Shown here: piece by piece, positions 45,092-57,059 of the stretch
How positions within the stretch are numbered: the stretch's first letter is position 1
Layout of the letters: each line of letters begins with the position of its first letter
DNA from: Aquatica leii
Taxonomy: Eukaryota > Arthropoda > Insecta > Coleoptera > Lampyridae
Assembly: GCA_035610365.1 (NCBI GenBank)
Contig: CM069432.1
Coordinates: forward strand, 238,046,104-238,110,103
Reading direction: 5' to 3'
DNA: 64,000 bases
The notes under the pieces: generated by a model
The model's input: only the letters and a program-made list of their open reading frames with translations
The model's database searches: none
What the model was told of the DNA's origin: nothing
Position numbers and translations under genes: made by a program

Positions 45092-45398
45092 CAAGTGTTT
45101 GATGGCAGAGCCATCTCATAGTATAAATTTACTATGTGATTAAAATTAACTGTAGATAGCTATAAACGATGGTAAATACGTTGAGTTAGTTTAACACCCG
45201 CGAATTTCAAAATATGCTTTGAATTATTCGTCGGGATACGTTGTGGTTTTATCCCGACGAATAATTCAAAGCATATTTTGAAATTCGCGGGTGTTAAACT
45301 AACTCAACGTATTTACCATCGTTTATAGCTATCTACAGTTAATTTTAATCACATAGTAAATTTATACTATGAGATGGCTCTGCCATCAAACACTTGTG
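45092..45398. repeat. Large inverted repeat closing the ribozyme element
   Basis: Arms of about 147-156 bp (45092-45238 and 45243-45398) meet almost without a spacer. The right arm includes CGTTGTGGTTTTATCCCGAC, present in the full units but beyond the point where the third unit stops. This shows the arm came from a full unit, so the structure is a template jump or fold-back, not simple palindrome growth. Confidence 0.85.
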
Positions 45399-45689
45399 AC
45401 TTTCTTAAATGTTTTTTTTTACAAAATTTATAAATCTAAACTATTGTACTTATAATTGTAATTGGTTATTCTAACATTGAGAATATTAGTAAATGATACC
45501 AAAGAAATAACTTACTAAAAAATATTTTGTAAAACTTAGTAATTAAAAACGTTAGAATTGAATGTGGTACATAAATCGATTTTTGCTTACTACTAAATCA
45601 AACTTTTTTAATAAATCCAAAAATCCCTTAGTTAAAATAAGAAAAGTATTGTAAAATCTTTTTAATCCGGACTAAACGCCCTGAACAGA

Positions 45690-45864
45690 ATAAATGAAAG
45701 TAAATGGCTATAGAGATGGAATTGAAAACTGATTTTACCCGCGTAATTCAAATAAGTTTTTAATTATGCGGGTAAAATCAGCTTTCAACGTTTCCATTTC
45801 TATAGCCATTTACTTACTATTATTCATGCATAGTAAATTCATACTATGGGATGGCTCTGCCATC
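45690..45864. mobile_element. Truncated, diverged relative of the ribozyme element
   Basis: A palindrome (left arm about 45690-45750, right arm about 45755-45864) whose right part aligns with the inverted arm of the 44457-45398 element. It ends in the same two hairpins, with changes only outside the stems (ATAGTA/TACTAT and GATGGC/GCCATC). No hammerhead core is left. No clear target duplication was seen. Confidence 0.65.
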
Positions 45865-46075
45865 GTATTTCGTATATATTAGTTATTTACGACATCAGTA
45901 TTGTAAAGTTTCGTAATATGAAATTATAATACGAATATCGTACAACGTTTTATCTCCTATCAACAGTTCTAATTTCTTAGAGAAGTGTTAAGGTAGTAAT
46001 AAAATAATTCAGTTTGCAAAAACTATTAAAACTATTTTGAATCAAGCAGGTGTATTAAGTATCTGTCATTGTAAA

Positions 46076-46200
46076 TTATGTAAATCCCTGATGACACATC
46101 GTAATGTCATTGTTTACAGCACTAGTGTGGTAAAGTGTTACTTTACCGCAAAACAATGACATTACGATGTCTTATCAGGTGTCGTAAATTTTGACATTGC
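46076..46200. repeat. MITE-like long hairpin
   Basis: The arm containing ACATCGTAATGTCATTGTTT (about 46095-46115) has its reverse complement at about 46152-46172. Similarity extends to about 40 bp per arm, and there is a second hairpin in the loop (GGTAAAGT...ACTTTACC). It is probably a miniature inverted-repeat element; I could not assign a superfamily or a target duplication. Confidence 0.6.
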
Positions 46201-46399
46201 ATGGGACCTAAAACTATTACAATTTAGAATATGAAGTTCAAGCTTATCGACGCATTCACCGGTTAGAAGAAACTGCTGACCTTAAACAACCAGTTTACAG
46301 AGATACCTTAAATGTTCATAATATCCAGATACGTTCTTATTGTTACTGCCAGAAACATATTCAATGACGAAACCTAAGTGGTCTTTAACTTCACTAAGT

Positions 46400-47542
46400 T
46401 TTGGTTTGGCTTTGTTAGTTTTGTCTGCTTAATAGTGATCGTCTTCATGTCATTTTTTCAGAGCTTTTGGCTACAGTTACACTTTTAACGACCTCCTTTT
46501 CTTTAAGAATATAGTAGCCTAGATTTTACTCGTCTGCTTTTAACCGCAACTTAGTATCTTTCAATGTAATTCACCACCTTGGCGACTATTTCGAACCCAG
46601 CTGTGTCTGATCTTGATTCTTTCACAACATCTGCAAAATTAAGAATCATTGAATTGATGTTGTGCTCTTTGAAATTTCGTAACGTTTTTTGGCCTCTTTT
46701 GTATCCTTTTCTTGCAAATGGTTTCTCAACTGTTAAAATTTCATTTAAAAGTTTCTTTTTGTAAAGATGTTTTACAGCGTAGATGACGCTTTGATTCATA
46801 GGCTAGGACAGAAGTTGTGTTGGCTTACAAGGACATGCATTAAGTTTTTATCTGTTTTGCGTCTGGATGTGCAGGACACTTATCAAGTGAAAATAGGACA
46901 TGTACTTCTTGTTCAGGAATTCTTAAAAGTTTAGTTTGGCGCATTCCAAATTCTGGCACTGGTTTTTCGCGGAGCCAATTCGTTGTAATTTCTAAAGTAA
47001 ACCAAGCGCTTTTTGAGTTGTAGTAGTGCACTGGTAACTTGCTTATTACATTTTTTATTGCCCGAGGTTTTTAATTTTTGCCCACAAGCACAGTTGTCAA
47101 GTTGACATCGGCGCGTTCGCACAACAATGCAAAAACTCTGTATTTACTAGTCTTCTAAGCGTGTTTTTTAGCTTTAGAGGTTTGGGTTGTGTCGGATAAT
47201 ATTTTCCAATACAACCCAGTTTTATGATAACTGTATATTTGTGACAGACTCAACAGCTTCTTTGTTTGCACTAAGACTAGCACTACATACATTTTTGTTT
47301 GTAATGTAATGACATTTTCGGAACCTAAACAAATATCCTGAACTAGTTTTAAAGTGTAACGGTACCTTTGTTTGAATATTTGAGACAGGCTCGGCTAAGC
47401 CAGAGAGCTGGGCAATGAAAAACCCGAGGTATAATAAGACGTGAAAATTGAGTTGGGCGCCAGGCATACAACGTATACCAGATAATACTACATTTAAAAT
47501 AAAATTTAAAGAAATATTTTCAAGTCTTATCATCCACGGCAA
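46400..47542 (-). pseudogene. pogo/Jerky-type transposase remnant
   Basis: Minus strand: SSGYLFRFRKCHYITNK and SASLSANKEAVES (end of the CENP-B-type helix-turn-helix), then the DDE_1 core: YHKTGLYWKILSD, a decayed central part with VGKN and KPRAIK, LPVHYYNSKSAWFTLEITTN, VLFSLDKCPAHPDA (the second catalytic block, usually LDNCPAHP; here DN is DK), and MNQSVIYAVKHLYKKKLL. Several stops and shifts. The upstream leader (47330-47540) does not match the family. Distinct from the pogo remnant at 49000-50191. Confidence 0.8.
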
Positions 47543-48990
47543 TGGAGGGTGTTTGTTGTCTTATCAATAAAACAAGAATTGTAAAACAAAATTGAAATTT
47601 AATAACAAACTCAAATAAACATAAAAAAATAAAAACAGAAAATTAAATTATACAGGCTTGAATGTAACTTTAAAAAATTGATGGTAACAACTGGCTGGAG
47701 GAAATCGTTCGCTACTCCTGGAATTCAAAATATATGGCGACGAGGTATACCTGGTCTCCAAAAAAAAAACACAAGTAATCGGTTCTAAAACTTTAAAATA
47801 AACCAAATTGTTACCACGAATAATGCAATAAATCAAATATTAATACAATAAGTAACCTGACAATTTAAATTCAAATACAAAAAAAAAATTAAATTCTTTT
47901 ATACATATATAAAATTAATGATCTTAAATATTAAACTTTTAAAATAAATTCAAGACAAAGGTCAATTGTGGCAGCAGATAACTAAGTAACAATGAGTATA
48001 ATGTACAATTAATTAAAGCAAATGCAGAATTTCTTTTGATCCAAAAAATAAAGGTTTCTATCAAAGTGTTACCAGAAAGAGTAATCTTGCTGCTCAATTC
48101 TTGTAAATATAAATTAATGGAAGTTTTCAAAACCAACGGTTTGAGTGTTCGCCGAGATACCAGGCGATAACACAACGCTAATGTGAAAAATAGCGTGATA
48201 AAAATGTATATCATTTAGCAATTTGACGAAGTGCATAAAAATCTTGCTTTTGGTACTTCCTAATTACCGCAATTAATATGACCAGAATAATTATTGATTT
48301 AATTTGGTTTCAAACTGCATAGAATAATTATTTAATTTAATAATTTAATAATTTAAAAAAAATAAGCAACAATAGTTCCAACTGTAGGTTGAATCTTAAG
48401 ATTTATCACAAGAATAGACAAATCAATAGATTAATTAATTTTAAAAAAAAGCAAATAACACTTAAAGGAAAGATTCAACTTAGGTGTTGACGCTGCCACG
48501 AGTAACCACTATCTCTTCCTCCTTTCCTTTCCTTTCCCACTCCCAAAATTAAACGATATTTTCAAAAATCTAAATAAAAACAGTGGCGTGCTGTTATTAA
48601 GGTATAATTTTGATTTAAATTAAAACCAATGGATAACGGAACGTTACAAAAGTCAGTCATAATTAACTGTTTTGTTAATCCAGAAGAACAGAGTTGGAAA
48701 AACTATTTATAAACAGCATTGTCCACAGATAGATCTAAAGGTAATCGCATTCTTTTCATTTAATTTGTCTTTTCTACAATAAATAAACGTCGTTGATTTT
48801 TTCTCGGCCTACTAATGATTTGTTTATATCTTTTACGTCTAAAAATATTCTAAAATGCCAGCATTCTGACGAGCGTCTTTTAATAAATTCAAAACCTTTT
48901 TAAATGTTTTATATTATTTTCAATGAACTAAGTAACTTTTGTGATTTGATCAATATTGGTTTTGTTTATCAATGGTAAATTATCATCATC
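47543..48990. other. No gene; possible LTR remnant with purine tract
   Basis: Open frames at 47648-47836 and 47939-48214 are unassigned. On the minus strand a purine run (about 48508-48542, GGGAAAGGAAAGGAAAGGAG) resembles a polypurine tract. The sequence at 48585-48620 shares a few words with the LTR ends at 26185-26205. A decayed LTR element is possible but not shown. Confidence 0.4.
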
Positions 48991-48999
48991 ACTCTCCAA

Positions 49000-50191
49000 A
49001 TTTTCTGACATAAAGCATTTTGACGAGATGTCTTCACCGTCTTATTGCCATTAAGTGGAGTGATAGATATACAGGAAATAATGTTGACTAACAATAGCAG
49101 GCTTTTTCACTGCTTTCTGACTTACTTTGATTTTTATGGCTGCAGTTTGTTTGGCTTTTTTGGTTGCATTTTGTTTGATTTTTTTGGCTTAATTTTGTTT
49201 TTCCTTGTTTAATTTTTTTACTTCTCTTGCAGGTTTGCTATTTTCCTTTTCAAGCAGTTTATTTTGCTTTTTGGTTTTTTTTTATCTTTCAATGTTTTTT
49301 ACCCTGTTGTTGTTGATGGGCATTTTTTCCACATTTTGTTTAGCGTTTCTTTTTCTTTCTGGTGTTTGGGGCCAAAAAAGATGTTCCTCAAGTCAACTTT
49401 GTTGTTTTTTCTAGTTTATTTTCCGTTTCATTGCTATAGTGAACCAACGGTGATTGTATTATTCTTTGATTCATTTTCATTCACAATTTGGAGAATTTGG
49501 CTGTGTGTTATAATTTTTCGTTATTATTGTTATTTATTTTCCTAATTTCTTGTTCTTCAGGTGGTGTTGAAACATTATCGTCAGATACACTTGTTGTGTT
49601 TTGAAATTCCTTCCATAACTTATACAAAACAAGAGAGTAATCTTTGACGTTTTCAAGTCCAATTAAGTTTGTCATTTGTTCGAATGTTCTTAGTCGCTCT
49701 AAGCCAACTATTCTAGTGAATTAATCGTATTTTAAATCAAGACGCATTAATTTTTCTATCACACATTTAAGAATTGGTGCAAAACGTTCTTTGGTTATGT
49801 CTTCGGTGAGATGGTTCCTTCTCCATTTAACAACACCGTTACGCCAACCGCTTTTAAAGGTTTGAATGTCGATACATCGTTGTAAAATCCTAGTCGCATT
49901 TGGATATAAATCTACTAAGATAATTTCAAGAGGGAAACCCTTTCGATGACATTCATTTATCCATTGTACCTGAGTGTTTTCTTTCACTGGTGACAATATT
50001 GAAGAAGGTGTGTGTCCAGGTTTTACGAATTTGGCAGACAATCGAAATTGCAATGTTGACCGAGGAATGCGAAAATGGTTTGCGGTCTCCCTTTTTGATG
50101 TTTATTGAGATGAAATAGCTTCCAATGCTTTATTAAGTTCATCTTCGGAATATTTTTTTTTATATATTTCTCCTTCTACTGTTTTTGGCAT
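49000..50191 (-). pseudogene. pogo-type transposase with internal deletion
   Basis: Starts at ATG 50189-50191 (MPKTVEGEIYKKKYSEDELN), then a psq/CENP-B-type helix-turn-helix with STLQFRLSAKFVKPGH and NTQVQWINECHRKGFP. The next residues already belong to the end of the DDE domain: LYPNATRILQ, FKSGWRNGVVKWRRNH and EDITKERFAPILK. The whole catalytic core between them is missing. A C-terminal tail (EEQEIRK, then a Lys-rich region 49100-49400) follows after a stop at about 49720. This is a deletion derivative that could bind DNA but not cut it. Confidence 0.78.
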
Positions 50192-50259
50192 GACTATAGA
50201 AAAAGAAAAATTATCGAAGTAAAATGTAACAGGTACCTACTTTTAGAAAATTTTCAGTA

Positions 50260-53200
50260 AGAGAGTGATTGGCATATCAAATGTTACAGTAATTGGCAGG
50301 GGGCCAGTAACTATACAGAGTCTTCAAAGCAGACGTTTCTTATCACAAAAATAATCAAAATCAAAACAACAATTCTTTTAAAGACAAATTGTAAAAAACT
50401 AAAAAATATTTGCTAATACAGTAATTGGCGTTGAAGCCAATGACTGTAGTTTTTAATGATTTACAAATACCAGTAAGTGGCCCCTCGTTAAAACACACTT
50501 TCAACAACATTTTTGAGATTATTCGTAATTTAACAGTAAATTAAAAATTTTAAAAACTGGTTAATCAATAATTTTATGTAAAATCACTTGTTCCCATAAA
50601 TACAGAAGTCTAGTAAAGAGGTATACACTTACCTCATACAGTACAAAAACGACACATCAGATACAACTCAACACGATTAAGGCGGTAAAATTACGTGTAG
50701 CCAACCGTAAATAACTAAATCCTACCAGAAGAAAAAGGAAAGTCAGAACTTGTTTTGATTTTAAAGCTTTAGGGCAAAGTAAACTTAGCACAGCTTCTTA
50801 ATCAAAACAGGGATTTGTCTTTTGACTGTGCACAATAAAACTACCACTATTGTAGCAAATATTCGACGCTATTTAAAAAACGACAAAGCATTCTAGTACA
50901 AAATAAATCAAAATATAAAATTTAATTACAAGAAATTGACTTTAATTAGTTTTAAAAAAGATGAATAGTACAAATTCGGTGTTTTAGCGCAAATAAAACC
51001 GCAAACCACAAAAATAAAATTTTTTAATTGCTTTATTTTGTATGTACCGGAAGTGGCGCGTCTGAAAGTTAAATTCTTATAGATTTTGGTCTTTGGAACT
51101 CTAAAAAAAAACTAAAATAGTGCTGCAACAATTTTCTATTATTTTTCGGATGATTTTATATAGAATGATTCAGCTATAATTTCAATATGTGTATTTGCAG
51201 CAGTAATTTTGACTATATATGTTTTATATCATTAAATGTTATATAATTGATTATACATATTTTTAAATTTGTTTGAGAATTGTAAATACCATGTATTTTA
51301 ACATAAATCAATATTATTATTATAATATTATTAATACGCATAATATATTTTAATGTAATTTTTTTTTATTTGCTTTTTTTTTACAGTAATTTGATTTATT
51401 TATGTGTATTTTTTAATATTCGCTTTTTAAAAAATGTTTTTTATATCTATACCTCTCAACATAATAACAAAAAGTATTGTTTACATTACAATGTTACTTC
51501 ATTATAACCGCATTCAAAGTTTGGCTAATATACTTTCACAACAACAATGCATTTTTTTAGTTCATTAAAAATTTGGTTATATTTTTTTTTACAAATAATA
51601 TTAGTCTAAACACTTTTTATAACACAATTAGAAGTGCAATTTTTGATGCATTAAACGTCAAAATTCAATTTTAAGAAAATAAAATATGTTGCACCCTAGT
51701 TTTTATATATTGTAATAAATCGCTATTTTATTTAATTACTCAACATACGCAAACTTATTAATTAGCTTAAAAGCATCCGACGAAAGTAATTTCTAGAAGG
51801 GCGTAATAATAAGTGACAGAAGAATAACGTTTAATTTAATACAGATAATTTATACAATTGCCCGCAATTAACAAAACCATTGAAAAAAATTTATTTATAT
51901 TATGCTTATCTTGTGATACATAATAAGGTATAATTCGCCAACTTTTTGCGTTGAGCTTAACTTTCTTCAAAATTGTCGTTTCAAACGTGAGGAGATATTT
52001 GATTACCGTCAAAATTTATTTAAATAAGAATATGTTTGATTATTCTGTCTTTTAACACGAAAACTTTCTACTTTAAATTTTTCCCTTATGAATTAGAACC
52101 CAAAGCGGAATTTAATTTCAAGGCGGTTTATGTAACTTTATATTAAAGTATATTAAAATTTTACTTTTTATTGCGAAACAATAAAGAAAACATTTTTTGT
52201 AGTAACGCAATTTGAATATAAAAGTAGATCAAAGACTTTTAATGTAATCAAGTCATTCGTTACAATTCATTCTCTGAATTTGCAATTGATTACTTTTTAG
52301 ATGGTTTTTAATTTAAGCTGGAAGTCAATAAAAGCAATCGAACAGAAACATTTATTTTATATAACCGATAAAACAAATTTATAATTAACTAGAAGTTTAT
52401 CAGGTAACTACATCTAGAATTTCATCAATGTTACTGTGTATTATTAAATGAATTGGAGCAAATGATGCGGCCTACTAATAAATGCATCAAACCATGAATG
52501 TATATGATTCGCATATTTAATGAACACTGCACAAAATTAGGTGTTGTTTAATTACTAGGATGGCGTTAAATTTATTGTACTATTACTGACACAGAAAAAA
52601 TTAAAAATAAGTTTTAAGTGTATTATCCAACAATGTTATTACATAAACTTTATTTGTTAGATGCAAATTTTTATGATTTAATTTAAAATTGTCAATAATT
52701 GCTGTTTGGTTACTCATTTTGTGTTTACTAACGCGTTTAACCAATTTCAATTGTAATTTTAAATTGAATAAAATTACAGCATTTTAAACTCAATTTAACA
52801 ATATTTTTTTTAAATGCTTTAACAACATTTACAATCAAACAATCAAAATGCTAATAAGTATTTTATTTTATGTAAAAAATATAAAAGACATTTTTAGGTT
52901 AACTTTAGGTTTTGATCGATTTTACTTATTGCTACTTTTAATTTCTAATTCTTCCTAATTAATATTTTTGTCAGTTCTTTTGTTGTTTTTTTAATACGAT
53001 GCGACAAGAAGACTGTTTATAAAGTTATCGGATTTAACTTTCTTTTAGAAGTAGATTCTGTTGTACACAGTCAAAATACTTAGGCAATTTTTAAACTATT
53101 AAATGTTAAAATGTTTTGGTTTTTAAAAAAATTAAATATTTTTTAACGAAAGTTAATACTAGCAAAGTTATACGCTAATTTTCATGCAGCAAATTATTGC

Positions 53201-54985
53201 TATTCTGTCTTCAACGTTAATTTACTATTAATAGCTTTTATTTATTGTACGTTTTGCAAAAAAAAAATATTTAATTAAAATAAATAAGTATTATTAAAAC
53301 TTGTAACAAAATACCCTTTTTGTAATTATAATTTATTAATGTAAAGATAAAATTTTACAGAATGCTTACAGGCAATTACATTTTTTAATTTTCTGTTTGT
53401 ACTTTTGCGAATTCAAAAATTTATTAAGATTTTGATTTTAATCATTTTGCGTAATTAATTAAAATGAATTAACGTAACAAGTTTTTTTCTGTGTAGTAAA
53501 TATTACTTTACATATTAAATTTAAAGTTTTAACTGTGTATTTTCAATTTAATTTTGTTTCTTTTGTGTTTGATTATATAAATCAAATTGTTTATTTTGCT
53601 TGTTTAATAAATGTATTTGTAAAATTTTCATATATAAATGACAGTGCATACCTAAAGGTAAGTTCTAAGGTGCACACTTTTGGGCGTTGCAGAAATCTAA
53701 AGCTGAATTATTACGTTATTGTTGGTTTGTTTTAGTTTTTATATAGCTTTTTTTATTTTAATTTTGTTTGTGTTTTGCAAATTGCATTTCACACATTACC
53801 CGCCCCGTATCATGACTGAGCTACTTAACATTTATTTTGTGTGTTTATATAGAAATTTTAATTGTTAATATTCTTTGACATGTTTTTAATTAGGTACTTA
53901 TAATATAAGGTATATAACACTATAACCAAACAATCGTCAATAATTGCTAAACCAGTTTATTTAGAATATTTGAAATACAAAAAAAGAAGGAAACGAAGGT
54001 ACAAGTAACTTAAACAGTTTCTAACAAAATCTAAGTGTTTAAAAAAGTGAAAAAAACAGTTATCTTTGTGGATGCCAACTTTTGCAGATCTTTTTTTAAC
54101 TGCAACGACAAAATAGAAATTTAATAAAATAACATACAATTATTTTTTAATTACATAATCTTTTGAAATTATTTGATTATGAAGCTTGCTATAAGTACAA
54201 CTATATACATGTAGTATATAAAATCATACATATTAATTATATAAACAAAGATGTGTATGTAAAGAATACATCAATAGTTTAACGTATGATATATAACGTG
54301 ACATAATATTAAAGTCGTATCTCAGAGCTTTCATCACTAAACTTGCATAACAAATAAAAACATTACCAACGGTAATGTAAAATACTAATATGTAATATAA
54401 ATAAAAAACTAATACATTAAAATTTTACATTTGCTTATTACTTGTTACTATAAAACGTAAATCTTGTACTAGACTAAACTGCAACTTACTCGTCACAAAA
54501 GCAGCTGTTGCAGAATTTTGTAGAATGGGAAGTAGGTGAATGGTAATGTGAAACGCCACGAAACACACGCAGCTTGTAAGTACGAATAAGAACTCATTTA
54601 GTACTAAAGGATCTTTTGGAAAAAAAGTCACGTTCTAAAGAAATAAGAAATGCTGGTTCTTCATCTGAAGAATACATACCTAAACAATATATAAGACACG
54701 ATCAAACCTAAACAAGAAAAAAAATCAAGCAAAACTTTATAATTAGAAATCCAATACTCGAAACAATCTGAAAGTAAATGAATCGGCAACCAAAGAAAAG
54801 TATACGTAATAGCAATAGTATCGTATCGCACACACTGCAACTAAGAATCAAATAAGAAGGAAAAAAATCAAAACACAACAGCCAATGTATTATTAAGAAG
54901 CAGTAAGAGTAAAAGCCGCTAATGACAATTATAAGTAATAAGAGAATTAAGAAAAGAAAGAAAACATTACGCCCACAAAAAATAA
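50260..54985. other. Gene-free AT-rich sequence
   Basis: No family-related frame. The frames at 53535-53735, 53957-54139 and 54425-54631 look incidental. At 54437-54490 there is a ~50-bp direct match to the end of the LTR at 55010-55065 (TAAAACGTAAA-CTTG and GACTAAACTG/GACTGAATTG), possibly a piece of a second LTR. Confidence 0.5.
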
Positions 54986-54989
54986 TTAA

Positions 54990-55007
54990 GCCTCACGTTA
55001 GGCGCCA
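54990..55007 (-). promoter_or_regulatory. Retrotransposon primer-binding site (tRNA-Lys type)
   Basis: The minus strand reads TGGCGCCTAACGTGAGGC. This resembles the primer-binding site TGGCGCCCAACGTGGGGC used with tRNA-Lys1,2, with a few mismatches, and lies just downstream of an LTR-like segment. It marks the start of a minus-strand LTR retroelement whose body is not recognisable to the left. Confidence 0.6.
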
Positions 55008-55009
55008 AA

Positions 55010-55261
55010 AACTTACGGTAAAACGTAAACCTTGCATTAGACTGAATTGCGTTTACTTACCGACGTGGGCGAGTGGGCCCCAAAACTGAGAGAAATAACT
55101 CCAATGCCCGTTTTCACCCGACAAACTATTAAGGTATACAAATCGAACAACATAAATCTAACAAAGAGTATATTTATTGCAATGACATTATATGAACAAT
55201 AAAGAAACAGGAAAGGAAGTACACGATATCTAGTATTAACGGATCCATAAATTAGGCAACA
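55010..55261 (-). repeat. Putative LTR (minus strand)
   Basis: Minus strand: begins TGTTGCCTAA at 55261, contains a polyadenylation-like AATAAA region (CAATAAATATACTCTTTG), and ends next to the primer-binding site at 54990-55007. About 252 bp. A partial match to its last ~50 bp lies at 54437-54490. Element family is unclear, probably gypsy-like. Confidence 0.55.
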
Positions 55262-55289
55262 CCTCATACACTTAGGTAATGAGGTGGTT

Positions 55290-57055
55290 AACGTTTAAGT
55301 TATTGAATATAATTTGATGGATTTAAATAAGAATTGAAGTGATTACGCAGTCAGAAGCAAAGCGCAACGGTGATCATTTTAACAGGGAATTACAAAATAA
55401 TCTGCATGAGTTAATCGTGATAACATGTATATATCTAGGTTGTCCGTATCGACGATCGGCACCAAAACCAATTTTAAAATACAAAAAGAGGTTACTTACG
55501 CTTTTCGTGACATGCGATTAGCTAATGACCTATCCAAAACATCCCTCTAAAGTTGCTGAAAGTTTAACTAATAGATAATATAGATAATGATTTCACAAGC
55601 ACGTTGCAAATAGTTCATCCGATGATTAATACACACAAAATGTGCTAAGCTTCCAAAGAACATTTTAACTTATAATTTTCAAGTGTGCCACCGAGTCTTC
55701 GGGATTAGTTGTTGATCTAATGAATATTATACAAACTTCCTTTAAACAGTGAGATTTGGTTATTTAACTCTTGCATCATTGCACGTTCTAACTATCGACC
55801 CACAGAAGAATGAACTTGTAAATAGTTAACAATATCCTAAGGTAACAAATACGTGGAGGGTCACTTGCTGTGATAAAAAAAAGTACGTCTCGCCGTAAAA
55901 TAAGAACGCATTCTTATCCTAGAGAATCTTTCGTATCAAAACGTTGAAATCTAAATTGATTTACACATTAATAGCGAGAATGTTTCAAGGTTCTTAAATG
56001 TGGATCTCGCCGGGCAATGTATTAACACACGTGTCGTTTCCTTAGCGTGAACAAAACAAAAAATGAATTAAAGAGCCACTCAAACGCATAGATGGTGTTT
56101 ACGACACGGCAATTCATACAGCAAGGAAACCATAATAAAAGCTTTTTTACATCATTTGTTAAATATACGATTAGCACGAATTAGTAATACATATATGTTC
56201 TAAGATTTATTTTTTTGAGGGTAATTATAATAGTATAAACTTAAGCCTAGAAAACATAATTTTAACACTTACTTAAGTAATACAATACAAGATAATTAAT
56301 ACAATTCTAAATGCATCTCTTTATGTTTTTTTCTAAAAATCTAACATTTATTTTTTGGTTGATTTTGCCCTGTTCACAATCATACAATGTGTCAACTTAA
56401 AAATTTTGGATTGGAAATATATTTACAACAAAAATAATATCGAAAATTGCAAACACCTATTTTGACAATACGGAGAGGGAACAAATTGACGTGGTCAGTG
56501 GCACACCCCTATCTACCTTTTTTTCCCGGCCATCCCAACTTAAAAAATGTAAATTGCAACGCTCCATTTATAATACATTCTTGAAAAGGTCTTTAAAAAG
56601 ACGTTAAAAAAATGCAAACAAAAGATAACATTCCACTTGACAGTTATGAAATAATTATTAAATAATTAAGTTTCTGAAGATTGTTAGTAAAATCTTATTT
56701 TAGGGTGGAGATTCATTTAGATTGTTGCAATTCCCTGACTTTTCCAGATTTTCCAGTAATTGTTATTCAAAATTCTAGTTTTTTTTGGAATCAACAAAGA
56801 AAAGCATTTCTCGGTTAAAAGAATAATAGATCTTAAACGAACCATCAAAAAAGTTTATTCAAATTCGGTAAATAAAACAAAAACTCTATTTGCCACATAC
56901 AAACGCAACATAAATAGAGATTCTCCTGGCTTTCACTAATGATTCTATGTCTAGGTCCAGTATTCTACTGGTACAAGACTCCTCCAGTATTACTCTTGTA
57001 AAAAAATTGGGATTTATTAACTTTTTTTTTTAAAATTTGTGAGATGTTTTATGCA
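55290..57055. other. No gene seen
   Basis: AT-rich with no assignable frame. The 60-codon frame at 55339-55521 has no family resemblance. Confidence 0.5.
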
Positions 57056-57059
57056 ATCA

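Larger units (their letters stand above)
44457..45398 (-). mobile_element. Hammerhead-ribozyme retroelement, copy 2 (tandem units + inverted arm)
   Basis: A 942-bp element is flanked by the 12-bp direct repeat ACTTTCTTAAAT (44445-44456 and 45399-45410). Its unit boundary TGTAGATAGC occurs at 44461, 44805 and 45151, so two full units of 344 and 346 bp and a third partial unit (to about 45238) lie in tandem. An inverted arm follows (about 45243-45398) that mirrors about 45092-45238. The two units are almost identical; unit 2 carries a 2-bp insertion. Each unit has an intact-looking hammerhead on the minus strand and, near its junction, two hairpins (GATGGC-AGA-GCCATC and ATAGTA...TACTAT). No protein is encoded. 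This matches Penelope-type pseudo-LTR arrays or non-autonomous ribozyme retroelements (retrozymes). Copy 1 at 9351-9878 has the same structure. Confidence 0.85.

Noticed and set aside
46086-46180. Another hammerhead (contains CTGATGA)
   Set aside because: No GAAA core or paired stem II follows; the strand folds into a long simple hairpin instead.
49205-49545. Plus-strand Phe/Leu-rich frames of 69 and 93 codons resembling a membrane protein
   Set aside because: They are the antisense of the Lys-rich tail of the minus-strand pogo derivative.
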